From Ciona intestinalis (lineage: Eukaryota; Chordata; Ascidiacea; Phlebobranchia; Cionidae): a stretch of 64,000 nucleotides of DNA. The notes below the pieces were generated by a model, which was given only the letters and a program-made list of their open reading frames with translations, was not told the DNA's origin and searched no databases. Positions within the stretch are counted from its first letter, which is position 1, and every line of letters starts with the position of its first letter. Positions 30,001 to 42,000 of the stretch are shown one piece after another. Position numbers and translations under genes: made by a program. The stretch lies in contig NC_020166.2 in NCBI RefSeq assembly GCF_000224145.3, positions 2,721,561 to 2,785,560 of the forward strand, in the 5' to 3' direction.

Positions 30001-33000
30001 TCTTTTGTGTGTGGGTTTTAATAAGTTTTTACATTCCCAGGAAATAATTCAACAGTCTTTGTTATTTTGCTTTCCTTTTGACCGATCAGCCAATGAGTAA
30101 GTTCGATTATAATATAGTAGGGGGAGAGAAGATGGGACACCTTCAGCAAATAATATCCAAGTATCCTGATCGTATTTTGAACAATTAACAACGATCTAAG
30201 AAAGTCCTGAGAATACAGCATAATAATTCTTTGAATGTTTTTTGTTTACTACCAAATGTGATGAGAAAATAGACTGAGAAGGTGTCCCATCTTTCCTTAC
30301 CCTACTGTCTAAGAGTGCTAATGATACTTATATAATGCCTGAACAACTCTTAATTCCGCCATATTTTAAACAGAAGTCCGCTTAAAAAGAACTCGAACCA
30401 TTACACCTTTATCCTCACTGACATAGAAGGAAAACATAGATTCGGTTTTTGTAAACTCACCAACAATGCTACAAAGTGCTACTGCTTATTGAGGTGTGTA
30501 TTTACTTTTTATTTCATTTAAACAGTAGTGTATATATATATATATATAAATTCTATTATCTCGTACTTGAATTTTTGTTTCTTTATTTAGAAGAGTAAAA
30601 TGGCTTTCTAAGTCCTATTTTATGCATTTTTGTTTCAATATTTATATTAAGTAATGGCACCACCCACACAGAGAGCTGTATCTTACTGCTGTATATCATA
30701 CATGTGTCATTTTGTTTACATAATTATTTGTATAGAAGTATGATAGTAGTAGGTACTGCACAGATTAGGTCTACAAATAGGTCTTTCAATAGAAATCCAA
30801 GGTAAAAACACCTAAAAAATGCTAAAAAGTGCCTAAAAAGGTTTTTAGCAGTCGCGTTATGGTTTAAAACAGCTTTTAATATGGTTCTTGTTGATTTAGA
30901 GACAAACAAAAATTATTGCATAAACTGCATTGTTTAATGAGGTTCCCCATGTTTGACAATTATCACCCCTGTCCCCTATATTTGTAAGGTCACCCATGTT
31001 TAACAACAGTAACCCCAAAAGTTACCAATTAAAAAAAGTTAAACAAATCCCTCATAATAATCATATATTCCACAGCTTTATGCCATGGTTTGAAATCTTC
31101 TATAAAATGTTGAATTTTGTATGTGAGTTACGGACACAAAATCAACATGATGCTCTCATGACTATGATACAGAACCTTTATAATGAACCAGTTCCTTCTT
31201 CATTGCAAACCTTCAGAATAAATGAAGTAAGTGGAAATTTCCTGAATTACTGTTAATAAATCTCGTGGTTCTGACCCTGATCTGGTGCTCATAGTTAAAC
31301 GATTCTTGTGTAAAGGAATACAGTAAGGTTTTCTAATCAAATTGTGTATTAAAATATATATATGTATAATTAATAATTCGCATAAATGGCATCAACAGTC
31401 TTTTATTCAAATAAAACCTTTGATTCTATTTGAATTAGAGACTGACAATGTCATTGTAGGAAATATAATTCTTTTATTACACGTATAATTGGACTTAATA
31501 TTACAGACTCTTCTCAGTTACATTTCATAGCACCAGATCCTTAAAATTTATTGTATAGGCTACATTATATGTTCGCAATTTTGGATTACTGAAAAATAGA
31601 ATGAAATATAATAGCTGTAACATAAAAAAAGTATCCAAAAAGCATTTTTTTACTAATGACTTTTTTAGAGCAATGCTTTAAACATGGTTTTTCCATCACT
31701 TAAAGTTGACTTTTATTTTAAAAGAGTTATGTGGCTATTTCAAAAAACTTTATATTTATATGCTTCTTGATACCCCATACACAATTCTGAATTTCTGAGT
31801 ATAATTTACAACACATAAAGTTTGTTATTTGTTTCAGACTTTGGTTTTCACAGCTCCTGACATGACAGCTTTATCTTCAATCCCAGAAAACGTAAATTTT
31901 ATTACTCATCTTTTTTACCTCAAATAGCTTTCTTTATCTTGGTCCAACCCAGTGGTCACTAATGGGTTGTTCAAATTATCTGCCATACATAAAAAAAATA
32001 AAAAAGTTCCGAAAAATATTCACCTACAAAGTAACTGTATTTTTAAAAAGTTTGGCGCCTAAGATACTATGTAGTATCCAACTATCTAGTATGCATTATA
32101 CTTAACTTTTCCAAGTTAATAAGACTCAAATATTTACTTTATGACTAAATCAGTCTATTTGACTAAACCAGTGTGTTTTAACAACTGTTGTTTTGTCGCT
32201 ATATTCTGTCTTTACGTTTAAAATATTTCTAAATCTTCGCTACCGTTATCAAAAAGACAAATAAGTTAAATATTTTATTATTATTTTGTTTTATTTTATT
32301 ACCCAGCGAAACCTTTCGGAATACTATTCAAATGTTAACACTGGTTTTATGATGGATATGTTCACCAGTTTAATGTTTGAACGAAGAGTTATATTTACTT
32401 CAACCAATCTAAGCACTGTGAGTAAAATTTTATGTTTTAATGCCCAAACTTATTTTCTATACGTCATTCTACAAGGGTAAGGTCCTACAGCATAGCATGC
32501 TATGGGACCTGAGATTTAGGCCAGAGTTGGCCCATTACCTTAAAACCATGGGTGCTACAGCCTATTTAGTGTCTTGCCAAAGACACAGTTATCTGCCGGG
32601 CGTCGAAATAGTGTCATTTTGTCTATGATGCAAGTACCTAGTCAGAGTAACAGAAAGAAAGAATTGGCCCTGTTGGGCAGTTATATTATTTTGTTGCTAA
32701 AAAGCCTATACAGTAGGAGTCCAATGTAAAAAGTAACTGTGTTTTAAATCTTTAAACCTTTATTTTAAATTTTATTTGATGGTATTATCAGTATTTTATC
32801 AGAAATTCTGTGGCAAACACGCTCTGTATTGTTGTTTAGGCAAAATATGATGTGCATACTGCATATTAAATGAAAAATTCTGGATGTTATTTTTATGTAT
32901 GCGAATGGCTGCGAAAAAAAGAACAAATAAGCCAAAAAATTATTATTTATCCATTTAAATAATTGAAATATGTTTCACAGCTGACATCTTGTGTACATGG

Positions 33001-36000
33001 TGCAGAAGCTCTGTTACGTCCCCTACACTGGCAACATATATTTATCCCTGTTATGCCGGCCCATCTGGTTGACTATTGCCTGTAAGTACGTACCATAGTA
33101 GGTAGACTATGTACCAATATAGGAATATTTTATTTACCCCTGAATTTATGGATCATTTTAGGCCCCTTTTTTGCTGGTTTACGGGTAATTTGTTCTACTG
33201 GTTTAAGGTAAATATACAGGTAGTTCAAAATTTTACCCCCCCCCCTTTTTTTTTTCTACTGGTTTGGAGTAGTTAATGGGTAAAATTGCTTGAAAGCTTA
33301 TATTTGAAAAGAAGTAGTTAAGTAAAAAAAGATGACCTATAAGAGAAATGAGAAGCATTAGAAACAGGAAGTTAAAATTGTTAGAGATGTTTTGCTTTTG
33401 TGGAAAAAATGAAAAAAAAAAACATTTTCTGAGAAAATATAGACTCGAATTCCGCTAATCTGTGATATTCTAGTGAACAGGATTTTACTCATGTTGACTT
33501 ATACCATTTATAGTACTGTCACTGCCTATTTCTAGAGTATCAAACTTTTTGTGTTCACCACTGGCAATTTCCCCTAAAAAAAAAGCAAAAAAAAGACAAG
33601 ATCAATTCTAAAAAAGACAGAAAATGGCCGCAAGTTACGAAATTCTTTTCTAACCCTTAAAATCTTCCCCCAGAGCCCCAATGCCATATTTGGTCGGTGT
33701 CCACTCTTCTTTGATGCCCAAGGTCCGAGATATGATAGCGATGGATTGTGACATCATAGTGGCGGATATAGACAAGGAAGAAATCGAAAGCGTTCACGAG
33801 GATATGGAACGCATGCCTAGTGATGTAGTAAGTAAAAAAAATATTTTTTTAGAGTTTTAATGTTTTCCATGCATTTATAGTTGTCAGACATGTCCGTAGT
33901 TATTAGTTTGGTGAATTTTTCCACGTACTTAACTTTCGGACAAATTTATGTGGCACAGAAATTTCAGATTTATTCTGTAGATTATCTTTTTAAAACTTTC
34001 AAAAATGTTGATCTGCATGATTTCATTTTGTTTTTATCTGTTTTATTAAATGTTACCACAAGGTATTATAAATAAAAAAAATAAAAATAGTATGTTTTTG
34101 AATGTTAGCATTGTTTGTATATTGCTTTAAATATTAAAAAGTCAGACACGTCCATACATTTTGGTTACAATATTTCATAATTTTCTATTTATCTATGTTT
34201 AGCATGGTGTAATTTCTTACATAACACTNNNNNNNNNNNNNNNNNNNNNNNNNNNNNNNNNNNNNNNNNNNNNNNNNNTATTTTAGTTCGGCGCCGTGGC
34301 GTAGTGGTTAGCGCGCCTGCTTGTACCAATAGGTAATGGGTTCAAGGCTCGACGCTGCTACCATTGTGGGCGCATGTGTCCTTGGGCAAGACACTTAATT
34401 AGTGACCACTAGGCTCCAACCCAGTGGTCACTAATGGGTTGTCCAAATTATCAGCCATACATAAAAAAAATGAAAAAATCCCCAAAAAAATCACTCACAA
34501 AGTAACGTACATGGTAACTCGTAAGCTGGCACGAGGTGTTAAACCCGTGTGATAACGACTGTCGTTTTCCGGCCACGCGAGGATAAAGTAAGTTACATTC
34601 ATTCATTCATTCATTTTACCAATAAACTTAGGAACCTAAAGTCATATAATAATCCAATACTTACTGCATAATGTATATATTATATACATTTAAATTACTT
34701 TTGAATGACTAAATTTTGATAGTTGGTTTTTAATAGTGTAAGTACAAACCATTTGTTTAAGTTATTTTAAAATAATAAATACTACTTTTCCCTTTTTTTT
34801 GTTTTTTTTATAGGCTATACAATATATATATATATTTTATATATATATATATAAAATTTGTTTCACTGTAATAATTCGTTTGTTTCACTATAATAGCTGT
34901 AATAATTTGGGCTTCAAGTTACAGATATACAATTTGTTAATTTCTCAGACTGCTAGTTTGTACCTTTAAAATATCCCCCTTTTGGATTGTTCTAATACAG
35001 ATATACAATTTGTTCCAGTCAGAATAATACTTCATGCTTTAAGTTTTAAAATGTCACACCTTTTGCTCTTTTATACTGCAGATATACAGTTTGATTTATT
35101 GCCACACTAATACTTTAAGCCCTATGTATTAAAATATCACATAAAACTACATTTGTATAAAAAAATATTACAATTTTTCTTTATACAGATGTCGTTTTTA
35201 AAATCGTTGCTAAGAAAACCAACAGTGATGGTCGGCACCAACCTATCGATGGCGTTTCTGCGGGCACAAGCGAGACTTATTGGAGGGTATCGTGATGGTT
35301 TAAAGTTTCGACCTGGTGAAGCAATTGTGTTTGACGAGGATGCATTCATAGAGTCGTACAAGTAAGTTACAATTGTAGCCTATACTTTACAATTTTTTTT
35401 AATTTTTAATGAAAATAAGGTGCAAATTTAAAAAAAAAATTATTTAAATAAAAAAATGTTTTAAATTAAACTTTTTTACCAAGTTGTATAACTAAATTCT
35501 ATATAGGTGAGGTCCTTCAAAACCGAGGATCTAGGTCAGGTTTAGCTCATTACCCCAACACCATTTTGCGTCAGAAACTAACTTGCTTCCGCAGTATGAC
35601 CAGATTTGCTTTAAAAAATATGTCTAAATTTTTTCTCTAAAATTTAGAAAAAAAAATTCTAACATTTTCTTTTTTCTAGAACCTCTTCTGGTCGTGAGTA
35701 CGCACGTATGCTGGTCCAACTTCAAACTTTCAAGCAGTTTGTGGATGGTAGACTTGATATGCTGAATGCGGGCATTGGTTTTCGGGACGTGTTTGAAAAC
35801 GAAGTCAATATTGTGGATGCTGCAAAAGGAAACAGCAGTGAAACTTACAAGGAATGGGTTAATGCAGCAAAGGTTAAATATTATAATTATTTTATTGAGA
35901 TAAAAATATTTAAATTTTTTTGTTGTTTTTTTAATTGAGTGGATTTTTGTTTCTGTTTTATTTAATATTTCCTCAAAAAAAATTGGGTGTTTTTTAAAAT

Positions 36001-39000
36001 TTACCTATTTTTATAAAGTATGTCAATTTATGGCTTCCAATTAATGAAGACTTTTTATTTCAGAAAGGAGGAAATGAGCTTTTTATGCAGTTTAAGCGCA
36101 AAGTGAGTATATTACCCAATACCATTCTTAACTTATTAAAAAAATGCATAAAGCCCTAAAAATATCCTCCCATAAAACATCTTATGCACAGGGAATTAAT
36201 GTTGCTTAAATACACTAGGGGGGGGGGGGGGAGATGGGACACTCTCATTCCCCTTTTTCAACCCATTTGGTAGTAAACAAAGAACATTCAAAGAAATATG
36301 AAACCATATCCTCACGACTCCCATAAACCGTTATTAATTGTTTAAAACATGATCAAGATATTTGGATATTATGTGCTAACAATGACCCATTTTTTTCGAC
36401 TATACTTTATATTTTTTTTGCTGCTAAAATCTGGCAAACGCAGCAAAATAAAATAAAACTTTTCAGGCTAAAGGGAACATGAAAGCTTTTCAAAATGCTC
36501 TTAAACAACCTGACAAAACAATAATAAGCCCAACCAAAGAACAAAAAACTCTGGAAGAAGCACCCAAAAGGGTAAGTTATAATGTACTGATTTACTACTT
36601 ATTCTTTATTTCAAAGATATCTAGCCTATTCATTTTCTTGCCAGCAAGTCTGCAGAACACAAAAAGAAAAAAATGTTTGTTTTTTTTGTTCTCCATACTG
36701 AATGTATCTTGCTTTAATTTTTGGGTGATTGTTTTGTTAGTATGGCTGAATGAATAAATGTAACTTACTTATCCTCGCGTGGCCAGAAAACGACAGCTGT
36801 TATCACACAGGTTTAAAAACCTCGTGCCAGCTTCGAGTTACCATGTATGTTACTTTGTGGGTGAGTTATTTTTTATCCTCGCGTGGCCAGAAAACGACAG
36901 CTGTTATCACACAGGTTTAAAAACCTCGTGCCAGCTTCGAGTTACCATGTATGTTACTTTGTGGGTGAATTATTTTTTTGGGAGATTTTTTATGTATGAC
37001 TGATAATTTGGACAACCCATTAGTGACCACTAGGTTGAAGCAATTGCCGTTAAGTGTCTTGACAAAGGACACATACACCCCAATGGTAGCAATGACCCTA
37101 AAACCCATTACCTCTGGGTTAGAGCCAGGCATGCTTATCAACTGTGTCATGGCGCCAGACATTTTGCAATTGTCGCATTAAAAGGGATGCATTTAATGTT
37201 TTAATGTCACCTATTCTACATGTTATAATTATTTTTAAAACAAAAAAAGGATGTGTTATCGCAAGATATACGTGAATATGTTTAGTTAACTTTAAGTTCG
37301 AACCTACTTTGTTACCCGCATTTGATTTACCGTTAATCGTATATAAGTTCAATGAAGCGTGCTGTATTTGCGTTCGTGCGTTTAAGTTTTAGTTTATGTG
37401 CCTTTAAGTTTATGTGCTCTAACGTCTAGCCAATCAGCGCCGCCCGCATCACTCGGGTTTGGCTTACTTCCTTGGTTTCCTATACGTCCTTTAGTTGTAG
37501 TTGCATTGACTTTAAGTTTAGTATGCACGTTTAGTTTACAGCCAGCTTTATATATTCGCTTTAAGTTTATCGTTTCACCAATTATTCTTTCCTATTCCAG
37601 ATGTATAAGTTATTAAATCCAAAATGATGGTATCATATTAATAGCCGCAAANNNNNNNNNNNNNNNNNNNNNNNNNNNNNNNNNNNNNNNNNNNNNNNNN
37701 NCCTCCTGCCAGCTTCGAGTTTACCATGTATGTTACTTTGTGGGTGAATTATTTTTTTGGGAGATTTTTTATGTATGACTGATAATTTGGACAACCCATT
37801 AGTAACCACTAGGTTGAAGCAATTGCCGTTAAGTGTCTTGACCAAGGACACATACGCCCCAATGGTAGCAATGACCCTTGAACCCATTACCTCTGTGTTA
37901 GAGCCAGGCACGCTGACCAACTGTGTCATGGCTCCAGACATTTTGCAATTGTCGCATTAAAAGGGATGCATTTAATGTTTTAATGTCACCTATTCTACAT
38001 GTTATAATTTTTTTAAAACAAAAAAAGGATGCATTTAATGTTTTAAATGTTACTTACTCCACATGTTATGAGTTTTAGTCGTTGCCTTACCATTGTCCAT
38101 ATGTTACAGATACGACCGTCGAGACCTGCTCGACTCCCCCACCAGACCCATCTAAGGTGGAAGAATTAAGGTAAGAATTTTTTGTTTTTTTTTAAACTTG
38201 AAGAAAAAATAGAAATTGAGTTAAATTAGCTTTAGCAGATTTTAAGTGTACATTGTATTTCGATAATTTTTATAACTTGACAGTGAGCATGGGGTGCGTC
38301 ATTATATCCAGTGAATCTTCTTGTTTATTGGATTTTACAGTATCTTAGTATTTGACAGGAAGCAGAATGTGTTTGATTATAACACTTTGTGTGATAATTA
38401 GTTATGTTATACCATTTCAATGGAATAAGGTTTAAAATCCAAAACTTTTACATCGTATATGAATTTCCCAAGCTATAAATCGGTACCGGGAATGAGGTGT
38501 CTACGTAAACCAACATGTGTATTATATAACTCGCCAGCGAGCATGAGGTGTATCTATAAACCAACACACGTTTTATACAATATGCCAGCTTAACCCTGTA
38601 CCTCAAACTAATTGTGCGAAACAGAAATAAAAGGCCCCGTCCCCCACCCCCACCAAGACCCCCTGCCCCAGCGAGAAGATCAGTTAAATTGAAACAGCGG
38701 TAATTTTTCGCTTGGTGGGAATGCTTATGCTTTTATTTTGAAACTGTCTATTTGCATTTGAATTTTAGTTGTCACATTCAGACCTCGAATTTCACTGTGG
38801 CGTTTGGCAAATGCATGTAATTGCCACAGTATTGTTTCTCATATCTTCTGTAACACTAGAGATTGGTGGCATTTTTGACAGGTTTTAACTTTCTGTAGCA
38901 TTTATGGGGCACAAAAATTTATGATTTATTCTGTAGATTATTTTTGAAAATCTTTCAAAAATGTTGATCTGCATTCTGAATAATTGCATTTTGTTGTTTT

Positions 39001-42000
39001 CTGTTTATTAAATGTTAGCAAAATGCAATATTAATAAAATATGTTTCAGTGAATGTTGGCATTGTTTTCCATGTGAAAATCTTTATATAGTAGTAGGGTG
39101 GGGAAAATGGGATACCCTTTCATTCTATTTTCTCGTCCAATTTGGTAGTAAACAAAAAACATTCAATATATTATAAAATCATATCCTCACCACTCCCTTT
39201 GTTAATTGTTAACACACGATCAGGGTATTTGGATATTTATAGAATAAAATTGTCCCATCTTCCCCGACCCTACTTTATATATCGGACACTTTCAAACGTT
39301 ATTGGTTACAAAAATTTAGTTCTTTATTTTTCTATGTATTGCCTGTTAGGGTGGAATATTCTTGGTGTGGTGGATAAATCATAATTTTCTTTTGTTTCAT
39401 TTTACAATGAGACCACGCATGTCACGCCACCACCGTACATGTTTTTCTTTCAAATTTCATTTAATTTTTCAAGTTTATTTTGTTTCGGTAACAAAACTAA
39501 AAATCACGCTCAGAACACCCTCAAATTGCTACAATTTGTATTAAAAAGTAAAGTTTTATAATCAGTTCAAAAGAATAAAGAAAATACTTTTTACCTAACT
39601 TTTGTCAATTATAAAATATAAAAATATTGCAAAATTTAAAATATTATATGATTGAAATGGTGAAAATCCAAGAATAGAAAAAAAAAGTTGCAAATACAGA
39701 CATAAAAAATGTTAAGAGTAAAAATTAAATGCAATTTCTATTTTCTAGCACCACCCGTCGATACAGACCACTTGACCTCGATGACGAATCGATGTCTTCT
39801 CCGGACGACTCAGCAAAAACTGAGCGTTCGATGTCGGATGCATTCGAGCATGTAGAAGTAGACTTGGTGTCGGATATGAGCCTCGCGATGGATCGAATCA
39901 CAAACAATGTAAGTTGAAATAAGTTTTACTATTCGGTTAACGACTACCAAAAAGTTTGAGTCCTTAACCGAATTTTGAGATCATCGGCACACAGTTCTAT
40001 TAAGCTCTGAATTAGTTACACGAAAAGCGTGCGTCCATCTCGTTGATTGTAGCTTTGCGATAAGATAGAGCGGGCAGCACTGCTGTGACTTCGATCAAGC
40101 ACTCTTGATGGTTAGTACTTAAAAGGTGGACTAATTTCCCTCTTTTGCAGCCATGTTATCGGTCAACTGGTTAAAACTGAACGGAAACAAATAAGGGGAA
40201 ATCCACAGCCATAATATATACCTAATGAAATATATACTATATATACGTATTGATATAACTAACGTAATATTTAGTAAATATCATATACATATAAACATTT
40301 TACCCCTATGTCACAAACATAAATCTTATACTGCAGACTTTGTATTGAGTAACATAGACTATTATTATTATTTAATGATGTTAAACTATACATGATCAGA
40401 TGGTAAATAGCAATCTTGTCTTTTTTTTCTTTATTTTATTATTTATATATATACAGTAGGGTGGGGGAAAACGGGACACCTTTACCTCTATTTTCTCTCC
40501 CCGTTTAGTAGTAAACAAAGAACATTCAAGAAATTATAAAACTAAATGCCCATGACTCCCATTGACCGTTAGTTATTGTTTAAAACACGATCAGGATATT
40601 TAGATATTATGTGCTAAAGGTGTCCCATCTTCCCCCACCCTACTATATATATATATATACAATACAAAGATGGGAAATTAAAGGACTTGGCAAGACCCGA
40701 GTTGACCAAAAATGCTGGTTAGCAATCTTATACAAGTTACAACTATACATAAAACAAAAACTTTAACCGTTGTCACCACTGTGTCATGGGCTCATAGCAA
40801 TAGTAAAGTAAATTATCTATGTTGAACAATAGCCATGTATAGTGTTTTATTTCCGATGCAGTAAAAAATGCATTTTCCTATTTACCAATTAATTAAAAAT
40901 ATTTTGTTCAGCAGACTTCAACTACAGAACAACCAACACAGCCAGACTTGCTGGACTTTAACCAAGGTATTTCCAGTCAAAAATTAACCAGCTAGTTGCT
41001 TTGAATTTGCCGTTCGAAATAACTGTCTGGTTGTTAGTTGTTTTATGTTATATAACTAATTACCACAACAAAATTAGTGTTGTTAATTGTTTAAATTGTG
41101 ATTTGAAAATATAGGATATTTTGTGCTAACAGTATCCCGTCTTACCCCACTATATCCAATCTTACCCCTACATTATACATTAATTACCAGATGTGTTAGA
41201 AATCACCAATCCAGCGCAAAGTGAAATCAACTCAACCAAACCAAGGTAAAATATCTTTTTGGGGAATAAACATAGTTCTGTAGAACGAATTATTATTAGT
41301 TTAGCGTACAGATTTTGTAAAAATATGTTTTTTTTTCAAACAATTTTGAAAAAGGATGCTACCTACTTTACGATATTTTGTATAAAAATGAGTTTCACAT
41401 TTATGTTGAGAAAATTGCCATTGCGCTTGTATGGGTTGAAAAAGATCTAGTTCTTTGCAAAAAAAAACAAATGCAAGAAGATATATATTTGACTTATAAT
41501 ATGCCTAGCAACAATATCAAAAGACCACTTTTTGACACCTTTTGCTGGAAATTCGCAAGTTCAAAATGAGCCACGCTTTCGCTGGCTGTATTGATACAAA
41601 AAATCATAATCAAATGAGTTTTGCCCCTCTGCTCTACGCAAGTTTTCTGTCCTCACTAAGCTTACCTTGGGACACCTGTGTTATTTTTTGAAAAAATTAC
41701 TTAAAATTAGCTAAATATTTGAATAAAAATTTTAATTTTTCTATCCAGTCCAAAACCGCAGAGAAATCCATCTTTAATCCGGAGGTCCGCTCATGTTATT
41801 GCCCGTCCATCACTGAAGATCAAACCAAAACTTGATGATGTTTATTCTTCCGAGGACCTTACCCCTTCACCCTCTGACACATTGGATGGTGGTATTTTAA
41901 TTGGAGAAGAATTGACCAATCAGAAGCCAGAGTTGATTAAATTGACCAATCAGAAGCAAGAACCCTCAGTTGTGGATTTTAACTTAGGAACAACCAATGA

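Larger units (their letters stand above)
36965..38035. repeat. Duplication of ~300 bp flanking a gap, DENND1 intron 14
   Basis: 36920-37250 and 37702-38035 match closely through SINE sequence and through unique flank (gacattttgcaattgtcgca, aagggatgcatttaatgttt, cacctattctacatgttata). The 50-N gap lies directly before the second copy, as in the calumenin duplication. Confidence 0.8.

Noticed and set aside
36748-37158. CRISPR-like repeat array from the two 104-bp units
   Set aside because: It is a tandem duplication inside a SINE in a eukaryotic intron, with no spacers.
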